Source of the DNA: Bacillus crepusculi
Lineage (GTDB): Bacteria > Bacillota > Bacilli > Bacillales > Bacillaceae
NCBI RefSeq assembly: GCF_014764715.1
Contig: NZ_JACXXE010000006.1
Span: forward strand, 1-64,000
Length of the DNA stretch: 64,000 nucleotides
Reading direction: 5' to 3'
Shown here: positions 30,575 to 40,999 of the stretch, in pieces
How the letters are laid out: each line of letters starts with the position of its first letter
Numbering within the stretch: position 1 is the stretch's first letter
Position numbers and translations under genes: made by a program
The notes under the pieces: model-generated
Told to the model about the DNA's origin: nothing
Seen by the model: the letters and a program-made list of their open reading frames with translations, nothing else
The model's database searches: none

Positions 30575-31612
30575 GTGAACGTGGATGAAATTCAATCTGT
30601 CCTATACGAATACGGGCTTGAGGCTGAATACATTGAACCCGTCAGTCCAGCAGTCGTCAAGGTGTATACAAAGCAGGGCGTATTTGCACTAAAGCGAGTA
30701 AAAGCCAATCGGCAAATGCAATTTACAGAGCAAATGCTTGAATTAGAATCAAAAGGTTATCGCTCCTTTGTGCCGATTTATCGGACGAAGAGCGGTTCCT
30801 TTTTCTCTAGTCATCGGGAAAGTCAGTACGCATATTATCTCATGCCATGGCTGACGAATGAAAAGCGAGAAGAGCAGGACGATAAACATGAATATTTATT
30901 TCAAGAGATTGCAAGACTTCATAAACGAACTGAAGTGATGATGGACATCACAGAGCAAGAAATTGAAGCTCACTACACACACATCAAGACCAAATGGGAA
31001 ACAGAAAAAGACATGTATGAACGGTTCATAGAGCGGGCAGAGCAAACGTGGTATATGTCGCCATTTGAGCTGGCCGCTGCTATGTATTTTTCAGAAGCGA
31101 TGTCTGCTAGTGAATTTGCGCTTGAGCGGTTAGAGGATTGGCATGAGGAAATGAAAGATCAAGAGACAACACGTGTAGTGTTAAATCATGGGCAGCTGTC
31201 AATCCATCACTTTTTGTATAATGATGTAGGCACGGGGCATTTCACCAATTTTGAGCGGTCCAAAAAGGCCGCCCCCATTTATGACCTTCTGACCTTTTAC
31301 TTTCGGACATTCAAAACCTATCCTACGTCTTGTCCTGAATGCACGTCCTTGTTTTATACGTATCAAAAGGGAAATCCTCTTCGGGAGGAAGAGCTCCATT
31401 TGTTCTTAAGCTACCTTGCTTATCCGCAGGGTCTGTTTGATACGGTGAAAGCCTATGAAGCAGGCGGGCAGGATGAGATGGAAAGCTGTCAGCAGCTGTT
31501 AAGAGCGTATTGGCAAATGAAAAATTCAGAGCCGACCGTCATGAAGATTCACGAGATTGAACAGGCTAGACGGCTTGAAGAAGAACAAAACGCCTCGTCA
31601 TCAGCAGAATGA
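30575..31612 (+). CDS. ysxE: YsxE, CotS-like spore coat protein with kinase-like fold
   Basis: The 345-residue protein belongs to the CotS/CotI/YutH group, related to aminoglycoside phosphotransferases. It has a glycine-poor N-lobe (VYTKQGVFALKRVKANRQ) and NHGQLSIHHFLYN in the catalytic-loop position. The usual HGDxxxxN is altered to HGQLSIHH, so kinase activity is doubtful. It follows spoVID by about 30 bases and likely shares the SigE promoter. The GTG start has a weak ribosome site. Confidence 0.85.
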   Translation: MNVDEIQSVLYEYGLEAEYIEPVSPAVVKVYTKQGVFALKRVKANRQMQFTEQMLELESKGYRSFVPIYRTKSGSFFSSHRESQYAYYLMPWLTNEKREEQDDKHEYLFQEIARLHKRTEVMMDITEQEIEAHYTHIKTKWETEKDMYERFIERAEQTWYMSPFELAAAMYFSEAMSASEFALERLEDWHEEMKDQETTRVVLNHGQLSIHHFLYNDVGTGHFTNFERSKKAAPIYDLLTFYFRTFKTYPTSCPECTSLFYTYQKGNPLREEELHLFLSYLAYPQGLFDTVKAYEAGGQDEMESCQQLLRAYWQMKNSEPTVMKIHEIEQARRLEEEQNASSSAE

Positions 31613-31625
31613 CGAGGCGTTTTGT
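31587..31625 (+). terminator. terminator of spoVID-ysxE, overlapping the end of ysxE
   Basis: AAAACGCCTCGTCAT pairs perfectly with ATGACGAGGCGTTTT, so the last codons of ysxE form part of the stem. It is symmetrical and could also end the opposing yszA transcript. Confidence 0.9.
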
Positions 31626-31678
31626 GTTGACTTTATCATTTCTTTGCAACGGAATGGTCGATACATAAGTGTGCGTTT

Positions 31679-31873
31679 TTAAAACCAGTCAAGATGAAAG
31701 GCACAAGCGAGAAAAATAAGAATACCAAGGATGAGGACGTCAAAGGTTGTGGGGAAAATGATCGTGCGAAACCCTTGAAATATGGCGATCGGGAGAACGA
31801 CTTGGGAGGCGACTGCCCGAATTTGTCTAAGCCAGGGGGGAAGTGTGTAAGGATTGATCTTCTTCAAAATCAA
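31679..31873 (-). CDS. yszA: small membrane protein YszA
   Basis: The 64-residue protein has a basic N-terminus (KKINPYTLPPWLRQI) and one or two hydrophobic segments (VVLPIAIFQGFRTIIFP, LILGILIFLACAFHL). On the minus strand an AAGGAGGGCG site precedes the TTG. From memory, B. subtilis has a small membrane protein gene, yszA, at this place between ysxE and valS. The symbol rests on position and size. Its function is unknown. Confidence 0.65.
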   Translation of the reverse strand: MILKKINPYTLPPWLRQIRAVASQVVLPIAIFQGFRTIIFPTTFDVLILGILIFLACAFHLDWF

Positions 31874-31969
31874 ACGCCCTCCTTCTTCATTTTGTTATTA
31901 TCATATGGGCAATAGGGCAAAGGGTGCCTGCCCAATTTGTATAAAGCAGAAGAAAAGCGGAAAAGATGA

Positions 31970-31999
31970 TTGACGAAAACAAAAGGCATTTAGTAATAT
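31970..31999 (+). promoter_or_regulatory. promoter of the valS leader
   Basis: TTGACG, an 18-base spacer and TAATAT lie about 45 bases upstream of the start of the T-box fold. Confidence 0.6.
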
Positions 32000-32045
32000 T
32001 AATAAAAGATGAGTATAAGCTGATGAACGTGATATATCGTAAGCG

Positions 32046-32289
32046 TGGACCAGGAAGAGTACAAGCAAGACCCAAAAGAGAGGGAAACCAATAGCTGAAA
32101 GGTTTCCTAGGATACACTTGTTTGGAAGGTCGCCTGTGAGCTTAATTTCTTGAATGAACAAGTAGAGAAATTCGGGAGAACCCCGTTATCCTTTAGAGTG
32201 TACGGGACACGTGTATGTGTTCTGTGAAAAAAGGTGGTACCGCGAAAAAGCTTTTTCGTCCTTTTATAAGGATGGAAAGGCTTTTTTTT
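32046..32289 (+). promoter_or_regulatory. Val T-box leader of valS, with terminator
   Basis: The leader has GGAAGAGTA at the 5' end, AGAGAG with a GGAAACC/GGTTTCC stem, a specifier context GGAAG-GTC (32129-32131, Val), and the T-box AAGGTGGTACCGCG at 32231-32244. The terminator pairs 32247-32263 with 32268-32284 and runs into Ts. Uncharged tRNA-Val should turn valS on. Confidence 0.94.
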
Positions 32290-32326
32290 ATGTTTCATCA
32301 GCCGAAAAAATGTGGAGGTAACACAA

Positions 32327-34969
32327 ATGGGAACTAATAATCAAGAAATGCCAACAAAGTACGATCCAAATGCGATTGAAAAAGACCGCTATACGTACTG
32401 GCTTGAAGGGAAATTTTTCGAAGCGCAAAATGACAAAACGAAAGATCCATATACAGTCGTCATTCCTCCACCAAACGTGACAGGAAAATTGCACCTTGGA
32501 CATGCGTGGGATTCAACACTTCAGGACATCGTAACGCGCATGAAACGGATGCAGGGCTATGACGTTTTATGGCTCCCAGGAATGGACCATGCCGGTATTG
32601 CGACTCAAGCAAAGGTAGAGGCAAAGCTTCGCGAAGAAGGCGTAAGCCGTTATGACCTCGGACGCGAAAAGTTTGTGGAAGAAACGTGGAAGTGGAAAGA
32701 GGAATATGCAGATTTTATTCGCAGCCAGTGGGCGAAAATGGGTCTTGGTCTAGATTACTCACGTGAACGCTTTACATTAGATGAAGGTCTCAATAAAGCG
32801 GTTCGCCAAGTATTTGTTCAATTATATGAAAAAGGGCTTATCTATCGCGGAGAGTACATTATTAACTGGGATCCCGCCACAAAGACTGCACTTTCTGATA
32901 TTGAAGTGATTTATAAGGATGTTCAAGGTGCGTTTTATCACTTGAGATATCCGCTTTCAGATGGAACAGGTTCGATTGAAATTGCGACAACAAGACCTGA
33001 AACGATGCTTGGAGATACGGCAGTAGCTGTGCACCCTGATGATGAACGTTATCAGCATTTGATTGGAAAAACAGTCGTTTTACCAATTACAGGCCGCGAG
33101 ATTCCAATCGTCGGTGATGACTATGTGGATATGGAGTTTGGTTCAGGAGCTGTGAAAATTACACCTGCTCATGATCCGAATGACTTTGAGCTCGGAAACC
33201 GCCATGGGCTAGAACGAATTCTTGTCATGAATGAAGATGGCACAATGAATGCAAATGCGCTGAAATACAAAGGCATGGATCGCTTCGAATGCCGTAAACA
33301 GCTCGTGAAAGATTTACAAGAAGAAGGCATTTTGTTCAAAATTGAGGATCATATGCATTCAGTTGGACATAGTGAGCGAAGCGGAGCTGTAGTTGAACCT
33401 TACCTATCGACACAATGGTTTGTGAAAATGCAGCCGCTGGCGGATGAAGCGATCAATCTGCAAAAAGGGGATGACCAAGTCCAATTTGTTCCAGACCGAT
33501 TTGAAAAGACGTATTTACACTGGATGGAAAATATTCGTGATTGGTGTATTTCTCGTCAGCTATGGTGGGGACACCGCATTCCGGCTTGGTACCATAAAGA
33601 AACGAAAGAAGTATACGTTGGACTTGAAGCACCAGAAGATATTGAGAACTGGGAACAGGACAACGATGTGCTTGATACATGGTTTAGTTCAGCGCTTTGG
33701 CCTTTCTCTACAATGGGCTGGCCGGATGCGGGCAGTGAGGACTTTAAGCGTTACTACCCAACAAACCTGCTTGTAACTGGCTATGATATCATTTTCTTCT
33801 GGGTATCTCGTATGATCTTCCAAGGTCTTGAATTCACAGGAGAAAAACCGTTCAAAGATGTCCTGATTCATGGGCTCATCCGCGACGAACAAGGGCGTAA
33901 AATGAGCAAGTCGCTTGGCAACGGAATTGATCCAATGGAGGTCATCGACAAATACGGTGCGGATTCATTGAGATATTTCTTAGCGACTGGAAGCTCACCA
34001 GGTCAGGATCTTCGCTTTAGCTTTGAAAAGGTTGAATCCACTTGGAACTTTGCGAATAAAATTTGGAACGCATCCCGTTTTGCTTTAATGAATATGGATG
34101 GTTTAACGTATGATGAGCTTGACTTAACAGGCGAAAAATCAGTCGCTGACCAATGGATTTTAACCCGCTTAAATGAAACGATTGAAAGTGTCACACAGCT
34201 TGCTGACAAGTATGAATTCGGTGAAGTGGGCAGACATTTATACAACTTCATTTGGGATGATTTCTGTGATTGGTATATTGAAATGGCGAAGCTTCCGCTT
34301 TATGGAGAAGATGAAGCTGCGAAGAAAACGACTCGTTCGATCCTTGCGTATGTATTAGATCAAACGATGAGACTCCTTCATCCGTTTATGCCATTCTTAA
34401 CAGAAGAAATCTGGCAGCATCTACCGCATGAAGGTGAGTCCATTACTGTAGCGGCATGGCCTAAGGTGAAGCCGGAGCTTTCAAATGAGCAAGCCTCTGC
34501 TGATATGAAGCTGCTTGTTGAACTCATTCGTTCTGTTCGTAACATTCGCAGTGAAGTAAACACACCGATGAGCAAACAAGTCGAGCTTTACATCAAAGCA
34601 TCTACAGCTGATGTACAGGAACGTTTAGAGAAAAACCGTTCATATATTGAGCGTTTTACGAACCCAAGTGTCCTTGAAATTGGCACAGATGTCCCTGCTA
34701 GTGAAAAGGCGATGACAGCTGTTATTTCTGGAGCAGAACTCATTCTGCCGCTTGAAGGCTTAATCAACTTAGATGAAGAAATTGCTCGTCTGCAAAAAGA
34801 GCTTGATAAGCTGACAAAAGAAGTCGAGCGCGTACAGAAAAAGCTTGGCAATGAAGGCTTTATGAAAAAAGCGCCTGAAAGTGTCGTAGAAGAAGAGCGT
34901 GCGAAGGAACGTGATTATGTCGCAAAACGCGAAGCTGTTCAAAAACGGATTGAAGAGCTGAAAGCATAA
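32327..34969 (+). CDS. valS: valyl-tRNA synthetase
   Basis: From ATG 32327 the protein has 880 residues, the B. subtilis length. It has the class I HIGH-type motif in [13 protein letters not shown], the editing domain (about 195-340), KMSKS in [11 protein letters not shown] near residue 520, the anticodon-binding domain and a C-terminal coiled coil (last ~65 residues) typical of ValS. The frame opens at GTG 32312, but the GTGGAGG ribosome site belongs to the ATG. Confidence 0.97.
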   Translation: MGTNNQEMPTKYDPNAIEKDRYTYWLEGKFFEAQNDKTKDPYTVVIPPPNVTGKLHLGHAWDSTLQDIVTRMKRMQGYDVLWLPGMDHAGIATQAKVEAKLREEGVSRYDLGREKFVEETWKWKEEYADFIRSQWAKMGLGLDYSRERFTLDEGLNKAVRQVFVQLYEKGLIYRGEYIINWDPATKTALSDIEVIYKDVQGAFYHLRYPLSDGTGSIEIATTRPETMLGDTAVAVHPDDERYQHLIGKTVVLPITGREIPIVGDDYVDMEFGSGAVKITPAHDPNDFELGNRHGLERILVMNEDGTMNANALKYKGMDRFECRKQLVKDLQEEGILFKIEDHMHSVGHSERSGAVVEPYLSTQWFVKMQPLADEAINLQKGDDQVQFVPDRFEKTYLHWMENIRDWCISRQLWWGHRIPAWYHKETKEVYVGLEAPEDIENWEQDNDVLDTWFSSALWPFSTMGWPDAGSEDFKRYYPTNLLVTGYDIIFFWVSRMIFQGLEFTGEKPFKDVLIHGLIRDEQGRKMSKSLGNGIDPMEVIDKYGADSLRYFLATGSSPGQDLRFSFEKVESTWNFANKIWNASRFALMNMDGLTYDELDLTGEKSVADQWILTRLNETIESVTQLADKYEFGEVGRHLYNFIWDDFCDWYIEMAKLPLYGEDEAAKKTTRSILAYVLDQTMRLLHPFMPFLTEEIWQHLPHEGESITVAAWPKVKPELSNEQASADMKLLVELIRSVRNIRSEVNTPMSKQVELYIKASTADVQERLEKNRSYIERFTNPSVLEIGTDVPASEKAMTAVISGAELILPLEGLINLDEEIARLQKELDKLTKEVERVQKKLGNEGFMKKAPESVVEEERAKERDYVAKREAVQKRIEELKA

Positions 34970-34974
34970 GGGTG

Positions 34975-35011
34975 AAAAGACGGCTCCGAACGAAATGGAG
35001 TCGTCTTTTTT
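34975..35011 (+). terminator. terminator of valS
   Basis: AAAAGACGGCTCC pairs with GGAGTCGTCTTTT (one G-U), followed by Ts. It sits shortly before folC, so read-through or another promoter must supply folC. Confidence 0.85.
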
Positions 35012-35040
35012 GAAAATTTCGTATGAAATGAGAGATGACA

Positions 35041-36342
35041 TTGTTTACAACCTATCACGAAGCCATTGAATGGATTCATAGCAGACTGGCCTTTGGCGTA
35101 AAACCGGGTCTTGAAAGAATGAAGTGGCTAATGAACAGACTAGACCATCCGGAACAACACATAAAAGCGGTGCATGTTGCTGGTACAAATGGAAAAGGTT
35201 CAACCATTGCATTTACTCGTTCCATTTTACAGGCAGCCGGCTATTCAGTTGGAACCTTCACCTCTCCATTTATTTTAACGTTCAATGAACGAATCAGTGT
35301 AAATGGGGACCCCATTCTCGATGAAGATTGGCTGCGTTTGGTGAATGAGATCAAGCCTTATGTTGATGAATTAGATCAAACAGAGCTTGGCGCAGCAACA
35401 GAATTTGAAATCATTACAGCATGTGCATTTGTTTATTTTGCTCATGTGCGTCAAGTAGACTTTGTCCTATTGGAAACAGGGCTTGGCGGAAGGCTCGATT
35501 CAACAAATGTTGCTGTACCGATTTTAACGGCCATTACGTCAATTGGCCATGACCATATGGCGATTTTAGGCGACACACTTGAACAGATTGCAGCTGAAAA
35601 AGCGGGCATTATTAAAGATGGTATTCCGATGATTACGGCAGTTCATCAACGAGAGGCCCTTTCTGTCATTCAAAGCGCCGCAAAAGAAAAGAATGCCGTA
35701 TGCATCTCATTACATGATACATGTACCTTTGATGAGCAGCAGCCAACAGAAACAGGTGAACGTTTCACATTACGCACCCCAAAAAGGCAGTATCCACAGC
35801 TTGAAACAGGGTTAATTGGAACGCATCAAAGGCAAAATGCTTCCCTTGCTGCTTTACTCATTGAATGGCTGGAGCAAGAAGGCTATATTAACGTGACAGA
35901 AGAGCAAATATATGAGGGCATTCGGCAGGCAGTTTGGGCAGGAAGATTTGAAAAGGTCAAAGATCATCCTCCTGTTTATTTAGATGGTGCTCATAATGAA
36001 GAAGGGATCGACCGATTAATCGAAACCGTACAAGCCCATTTCTCAAATAAACAGGTGCATGTATGTTTTAGTGCTTTAAAAGACAAGCCGTACAAGCAAA
36101 TGATTCAAAGGCTTGAAGCTATTAGTGCGTCAATTCATTTTGTTTCGTTTGATTTTCCAAGAGCTGAATCAGCGGAGAAGCTTTATGGATGCAGTCAGTT
36201 AGATGCAAAGTCGTATGATGATGACCCTCATGCAGTGCTTGAATGGATTCAGAAAAAAAGCGATGATCCTTCGGCAATTATCCTTGTAACCGGCTCCCTT
36301 TATTTTATTTCAGATATACGAAATCGTATTTTAGGGTCATGA
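35041..36342 (+). CDS. folC: folylpolyglutamate synthase / dihydrofolate synthase
   Basis: The 433-residue Mur-ligase-family enzyme adds glutamates to folates. It has the P-loop VAGTNGKGSTIAF near residue 50, LLETGLGGRLDSTN and the C-terminal DGAHNEEG. ATG 35035 is in frame but has no ribosome site. TTG 35041 gives MFTTYHEA, similar to my memory of B. subtilis FolC, with GAGAG upstream; the choice is uncertain by two codons. Confidence 0.93.
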   Translation: MFTTYHEAIEWIHSRLAFGVKPGLERMKWLMNRLDHPEQHIKAVHVAGTNGKGSTIAFTRSILQAAGYSVGTFTSPFILTFNERISVNGDPILDEDWLRLVNEIKPYVDELDQTELGAATEFEIITACAFVYFAHVRQVDFVLLETGLGGRLDSTNVAVPILTAITSIGHDHMAILGDTLEQIAAEKAGIIKDGIPMITAVHQREALSVIQSAAKEKNAVCISLHDTCTFDEQQPTETGERFTLRTPKRQYPQLETGLIGTHQRQNASLAALLIEWLEQEGYINVTEEQIYEGIRQAVWAGRFEKVKDHPPVYLDGAHNEEGIDRLIETVQAHFSNKQVHVCFSALKDKPYKQMIQRLEAISASIHFVSFDFPRAESAEKLYGCSQLDAKSYDDDPHAVLEWIQKKSDDPSAIILVTGSLYFISDIRNRILGS

Positions 36343-36380
36343 AAAGACGCAAAAGGCTACCAGGCCATTTGTGTCTTTTT
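36342..36380 (+). terminator. terminator of folC
   Basis: AAAAGACGCAAA pairs with TTTGTGTCTTTT around a 14-base loop with its own GGC/GCC pairing, followed by Ts. Confidence 0.85.
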
Positions 36381-36443
36381 CTTTTGATATGGTAGAAGGA
36401 GGATAACATCATATTTTCACTAGGTGTTCAATGTACATGACTA

Positions 36444-36452
36444 TGGTACAAT
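36444..36452 (+). promoter_or_regulatory. extended -10 upstream of comC
   Basis: TG-G-TACAAT lies about 35 bases before the comC start. No clear ComK AAAAN5TTTT pair was recognised, although comC is ComK-controlled in B. subtilis. Confidence 0.4.
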
Positions 36453-36487
36453 CCGGTCTATCTTATCCCCGGAAGGAGCCGCTGAAT

Positions 36488-37219
36488 TTGATTGAGATTT
36501 TTGTGTTTCTTGCAGGCATCACCATGGGATCGTTTTTTCATTTGGTCGGTGAAAGGCTGCCGGGAAAGCGATCCATTCTCTTTCCTCGTTCTCACTGCAT
36601 AGCATGTAAACAGCCGCTTTCCCTCCACGAGATGATCCCGCTTGTTTCGTATGTTGTTTTGAGAGGGTCCTGTAAACATTGCGGCACTCGATTGTCTTTG
36701 CTGTATCCAGCGGTGGAGCTGCTGTCAGGCAGTCTTTTTTTGCTTATATATAGGACCACTGGTTTCTCGTTTGAATCCTTTTTTCTTGTGATTCTTTGTA
36801 GTTTATTCGTGATTGCTGTCGTGAGCGACCTTCTTTATATGAGGGTGCCAAACGAGCTGTTTCTCTTCTATTTCCCTCTTTTCGTCATATACCGCACGCT
36901 AGAACCGCTTCTTATTTGGTGGGAGGGAGCGGCTTCTCTTCTATTTTGCTTTTTCTTGTTTGATCGTTTAGATCGTTTTAAGCCAAATAGCATGGGTGGA
37001 GCGGATGTGAAGCTGTTCAGTGTGCTTGCGTTTTGCTTTGGCTTTAAGCCGTTTCTTCTCATTCTTTTTCTTTCATCTGTCATTGGAATGGTATATGCAA
37101 AGGTGTTTTCCTTTCGATCAGACGAGCCATTTCCCTTTGTTCCTGCGATTGCTTTATCTTTTTGGCTGTATCTCTTTTGGGCTCATGTCATACTCCCGTT
37201 CGGCGGGTCGACCGGATGA
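36488..37219 (+). CDS. comC: prepilin peptidase ComC
   Basis: The 243-residue membrane aspartyl protease processes competence pseudopilins such as ComGC. It has two CxxC pairs (C37/C40, C62/C65) in the cytoplasmic loop and the two catalytic Asp of type IV prepilin peptidases (D114 in VVSDLLYMRVP, D173 in GGADVKLF). It has about seven membrane segments. The frame opens at 36431, but GGAAGGAG sits nine bases before TTG 36488, which starts the first membrane helix as in the B. subtilis protein. Confidence 0.93.
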   Translation: MIEIFVFLAGITMGSFFHLVGERLPGKRSILFPRSHCIACKQPLSLHEMIPLVSYVVLRGSCKHCGTRLSLLYPAVELLSGSLFLLIYRTTGFSFESFFLVILCSLFVIAVVSDLLYMRVPNELFLFYFPLFVIYRTLEPLLIWWEGAASLLFCFFLFDRLDRFKPNSMGGADVKLFSVLAFCFGFKPFLLILFLSSVIGMVYAKVFSFRSDEPFPFVPAIALSFWLYLFWAHVILPFGGSTG

Positions 37220-37381
37220 AAAAATTGGCGAACACTTTTTTAACCTACCGACAAAAGTCTTGTTCTTTTTTTTATCTGCTATGTTAAAGTGTGAAACAGA
37301 AAGAAGGACGGGTTAAATTCGCGCTGATTCATTGGACAAAAAGGTCTTTCTTACAAACAATGTAGAAAGCGGGGAATGACA

Positions 37382-38392
37382 GTGAAAAAAAGGCAGGCAA
37401 AAAAACAAGGGTTGAAGGTTAATATTAATGGCAAGGAAGAAATGCTTCATGAAGAAGAGCATCAGCCAAAAAAACAGCAAGAGGATCAAGTGACATTTTC
37501 GAATTGGGAGGAAAAGAGGCAATCGGAACAGGAGACAGCTGCGTCTCAGGAAGATCCGTCTAAACCGAAAGAAGAAGATTTCCAGTGGGACGATGCAGCG
37601 GATCATATTTACCACTCTGATCCAAAGGTCGTCACGCCTTATCAAAAGAAAAAAGGTTCATTTGATCAGAAGTTTAGTAAAAACCGCGGACCCTTCAAGA
37701 GAGTGATGACAACGATTGTATTTGCAGTGGTTCTTGGGACAGGCCTCGGCGTGTTTGCATTAAGCTTAAGCAAAGACAGTACAGTAAATCCGTCAGGCGG
37801 TGACCATATCAGTGTCTCAGCATCCGGAAACCAATCCTCGATGAAAGCCGGAGGGGATGCGCCGCCAGCAGGTGATACAGAAGAATCAAAAGAGAATAAA
37901 GATGAAAAAAGTGCATCTGGCAGCTTTTCAACCTTCGTTGTACAAGCAGGAAAGTTTTCCTCTGAAAAAGGAGCAGATGATTTGGTGACCAGTTTAAAAG
38001 ATGCAGGATATGCGGGAAAAAAAGTCTCAATGGATGATGGCTATTATGTGATTGCCGGGCTTGCGACAGAACAGGGCATGACAAGTGCTGTTGGGAAGAA
38101 GCTGATCGATCAGCACTTTGAGGCGTGGGGAGGCAAGGAGCTCTCATTTCAAGTGCCAGATGAGCTGACTGGTTTAATAGAGAAGGCTTCTGTATTATCT
38201 TCAAAGGTGATTGCAGGGGATGAAGTAGAGAACAAGGAAGTCACGCAGCTGATCTCGGAGCTGGAAAGTGCCAAAACAACGGACGCATCAGCTAAAAGTA
38301 GTTTGCTGAAAGCGGTACAACTCTTAAATGAACCAACTGCTGAAAATGGATGGAGATCTCAGCAAGCACTGCTTGATCAGTTAAATACGTAA
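37382..38392 (+). CDS. spoIIB: stage II sporulation protein B
   Basis: The 336-residue bitopic protein has a charged cytoplasmic N-terminus (about 105 residues), one membrane segment (about 106-128), a Ser/Gly-rich linker and a SPOR-like domain (FSTFVVQAGKFSSEKGADDL...YYVIAGLATEQ). SpoIIB localises to the sporulation septum and promotes engulfment. ATG 37376 is in frame, but GGGG touches it. GTG 37382 has correct spacing and gives MKKRQAKKQ, like the B. subtilis start. Confidence 0.9.
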   Translation: MKKRQAKKQGLKVNINGKEEMLHEEEHQPKKQQEDQVTFSNWEEKRQSEQETAASQEDPSKPKEEDFQWDDAADHIYHSDPKVVTPYQKKKGSFDQKFSKNRGPFKRVMTTIVFAVVLGTGLGVFALSLSKDSTVNPSGGDHISVSASGNQSSMKAGGDAPPAGDTEESKENKDEKSASGSFSTFVVQAGKFSSEKGADDLVTSLKDAGYAGKKVSMDDGYYVIAGLATEQGMTSAVGKKLIDQHFEAWGGKELSFQVPDELTGLIEKASVLSSKVIAGDEVENKEVTQLISELESAKTTDASAKSSLLKAVQLLNEPTAENGWRSQQALLDQLNT

Positions 38393-38411
38393 AATCATTT
38401 TTTAAGAGAGT

Positions 38412-38441
38412 AAACTAGTCAAAAAATGACTAGTTTTTTTC
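38412..38441 (+). terminator. terminator of spoIIB
   Basis: AAACTAGTCA pairs perfectly with TGACTAGTTT around an A-rich loop, followed by Ts. Confidence 0.92.
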
Positions 38442-38569
38442 TTTTGCATCCAACATAATGATGAAGGAGCATGAAAAATGAATTTTCATAAATTGTCGGT
38501 AAGATGTACATTTGATAGGATGAATGGGTATCTTACTTCTTAGGCTAAACCCTGAAAGGATGAACGAAC

Positions 38570-39139
38570 ATGAACCAATTAATTCTCGCATCTCAATCAC
38601 CTAGAAGAAAAGAATTGCTTGATCTAGCAGGGTTTTCTTATGAGATTCAAGCAAGTCAATTAAAAGAAGAAATAAATCGAAACCTTTCACCAGCTGAGAA
38701 CGTCCAATGGTTGGCAGAACAAAAAGCAAATGATATTCAAAAAATACATTCTAAAGCTGTGATTATTGGTGCAGATACGATTGTTGCAATTGACGGCAAA
38801 TGTCTTGGGAAACCAAAAGACAAGGAAGAAGCGTCTGCGATGCTTCAATTATTGTCAGGAAAGACACATCAAGTCTTGACTGGTGTCACGATTCAGTCAG
38901 AGAATAGAAAAGAAACATTTTATGAACAGACAGAAGTGACATTTTGGACTCTTACGCAAAATGAAATAGACCGCTATATCGAAACGGGCGAACCGCTTGA
39001 TAAAGCGGGAAGCTACGGCATCCAAGGGAAGGGCGCACTGTTTGTTCAAAAAATAAACGGTGATTATTTTTCCGTTGTAGGTCTCCCTATTGCCAAAACA
39101 GTTAGAGTGCTTGAAACATTTGGAATCACCCCTTTTTGA
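38570..39139 (+). CDS. maf: Maf family nucleotide pyrophosphatase
   Basis: The 189-residue protein has the Maf signature [14 protein letters not shown] at its start, [18 protein letters not shown] near residue 65 and [13 protein letters not shown] near residue 145. Maf proteins hydrolyse nucleoside triphosphates such as dTTP/UTP and are linked to septum control in Bacillus. The start follows GAAAGGATG. It is the first gene of the maf-radC-mreBCD-minCD cluster. Confidence 0.94.
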   Translation: MNQLILASQSPRRKELLDLAGFSYEIQASQLKEEINRNLSPAENVQWLAEQKANDIQKIHSKAVIIGADTIVAIDGKCLGKPKDKEEASAMLQLLSGKTHQVLTGVTIQSENRKETFYEQTEVTFWTLTQNEIDRYIETGEPLDKAGSYGIQGKGALFVQKINGDYFSVVGLPIAKTVRVLETFGITPF

Positions 39140-39172
39140 TGACGGGAAGGAATTCTAAAAGGAGTGTTCCTC

Positions 39173-39862
39173 ATGAACGATTTCCCTATGTTGCTTAAGC
39201 ATTTCCCTCATGATGAAAAGCCGCGAGAACGATTTGTCAAATATGGTCCAAGCAGTTTATCAAACCATGAACTCGTCGCGATCCTTTTGAGAACAGGCAC
39301 AAAAAAGGAATCTGTTCTTCAAGTTTCTGCAAGACTTCTGCAAACCTTTGGCGGTCTTCGCTCTGTAAAAGAAGCATCTATTGAAGAGCTGTCGAAGATT
39401 CGAGGCGTTGGAAAAGCAAAGGCGATTTCCCTTTTAGCTGCATTAGAACTTGGCACTAGATTACACCATCAATCGACGGACAACCGTTATGTCATCCGCA
39501 CGCCAGAGGATGGGGCGAATTTTGTGATGGAAGATATGAGATTTTTGACACAGGAAAATTTCGTTTGTCTTTATCTCAATACAAAAAATCAAGTGCTTCA
39601 TAAACATACCGTGTTTATTGGAAGTCTGAACTCATCGATTGTTCATCCGCGCGAAATTTTCAAAGAGGCTTTTAAACGTTCGGCTGCTTCATTTATATGT
39701 GTGCACAACCATCCATCTGGAGATCCGACGCCTAGCAGGGAAGATATTGAAGTCACTAAGCGACTTTTTGAATGTGGAAAGCTGATTGGAATACAGCTGC
39801 TTGATCATCTTGTCATAGGTGATCAAAAATTTGTGAGTTTGAAGGAAAAAGGGTATTTGTAA
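39173..39862 (+). CDS. radC: RadC family JAB1/MPN-domain protein
   Basis: The 229-residue protein has a helix-hairpin-helix region near residue 70 (ELSKIRGVGKAKAISLLAALELG) and the JAMM metal motif HNHPSGDPTPSREDIEVTKRL near residue 170. Despite its name, a direct role in DNA repair is unproven. ATG 39173 has AAAAGGAGTG upstream, so the GTG at 39164 is not used. Confidence 0.93.
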   Translation: MNDFPMLLKHFPHDEKPRERFVKYGPSSLSNHELVAILLRTGTKKESVLQVSARLLQTFGGLRSVKEASIEELSKIRGVGKAKAISLLAALELGTRLHHQSTDNRYVIRTPEDGANFVMEDMRFLTQENFVCLYLNTKNQVLHKHTVFIGSLNSSIVHPREIFKEAFKRSAASFICVHNHPSGDPTPSREDIEVTKRLFECGKLIGIQLLDHLVIGDQKFVSLKEKGYL

Positions 39863-39887
39863 CACTTTTTTTTTCAATGTTTTACGA

Positions 39888-39893
39888 TATAAT
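39888..39893 (+). promoter_or_regulatory. -10 element upstream of mreB
   Basis: A consensus TATAAT about 60 bases before mreB, preceded by a T-run instead of a clear -35. Confidence 0.35.
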
Positions 39894-39952
39894 AGAGTTT
39901 ATGAGTTTTTCCCTAAAGGGAATTTTGGTTTAAGAAAGGAAGATACATACAT

Positions 39953-40972
39953 ATGTTTGGAATTGGTACAAAAGACCTTGGAATAGATCTTGGAACAGCG
40001 AATACGCTTGTTTTTATTAAAGGAAAAGGCATTGTTGTGAGAGAACCTTCGGTCGTAGCTTTGGAAACTGATACGAAGTCTATAGTGGCAGTCGGAAATG
40101 ATGCTAGAAACATGATTGGCCGTACACCTGGTAATGTTGTGGCACTTCGCCCAATGAAAGACGGAGTCATTGCAGATTACGAGACAACAGCAAAGATGAT
40201 GAAATATTACATTAATCAAGCACTTAAAAACAAAGGGCTGTTTGCTCGTAAACCTTACGTGATGGTATGTGTACCATCTGGTATTACAGCGGTAGAAGAG
40301 CGTGCAGTCATTGATGCAACAAGACAAGCTGGTGCACGTGACGCATACCCTATTGAAGAGCCATTTGCTGCGGCAATCGGTGCTAACCTGCCTGTATGGG
40401 AGCCAACAGGAAGTATGGTTGTGGATATTGGCGGCGGTACAACAGAAGTGGCCATTATTTCACTTGGCGGCATTGTGACGTCTCAATCGATCCGTGTTGC
40501 AGGAGATGAAATGGACGATGCGATCAGCAGCTACATCCGCAAAACGTATAATCTCATGATTGGTGACCGTACTTCGGAAGCAATTAAAATGGAAATCGGT
40601 TCTGCTCAGCCAGACGTGCATGATGAGATGGACATTCGCGGACGTGACCTTTTAACAGGTTTGCCAAAAACGATCTCAATTACGGCAGAAGAGATTGCAA
40701 AAGCGCTTCGCGATACGGTGGAAACAATTGTTGATGCGGTGAAAGCTACTCTTGAAAAAACCCCACCTGAGCTCGCAGCAGACATTATGGATCGTGGAAT
40801 CGTATTAACAGGCGGCGGTGCATTGCTGCGTAACCTTGACAAAGTCATTAGCGATGAAACGAAAATGCCAGTCATCATTGCTGAGGACCCACTTGACTGT
40901 GTAGCGATCGGAACAGGGAAAGCACTCGAACATATTCATTTGTTCAAAGGAAAATCAAAAGATAATCGATAA
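39953..40972 (+). CDS. mreB: rod-shape determining actin homologue MreB
   Basis: The 339-residue actin-fold ATPase has phosphate 1 [13 protein letters not shown], phosphate 2 [18 protein letters not shown] near residue 160 and the adenosine motif [14 protein letters not shown] near residue 285. It forms membrane-bound filaments that orient lateral wall synthesis. GAAAGGAAG precedes the ATG. It heads the mreBCD-minCD run. Confidence 0.97.
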   Translation: MFGIGTKDLGIDLGTANTLVFIKGKGIVVREPSVVALETDTKSIVAVGNDARNMIGRTPGNVVALRPMKDGVIADYETTAKMMKYYINQALKNKGLFARKPYVMVCVPSGITAVEERAVIDATRQAGARDAYPIEEPFAAAIGANLPVWEPTGSMVVDIGGGTTEVAIISLGGIVTSQSIRVAGDEMDDAISSYIRKTYNLMIGDRTSEAIKMEIGSAQPDVHDEMDIRGRDLLTGLPKTISITAEEIAKALRDTVETIVDAVKATLEKTPPELAADIMDRGIVLTGGGALLRNLDKVISDETKMPVIIAEDPLDCVAIGTGKALEHIHLFKGKSKDNR

Positions 40973-40999
40973 TCGGGCGTAAATAAAGAGGTGTAAGAC

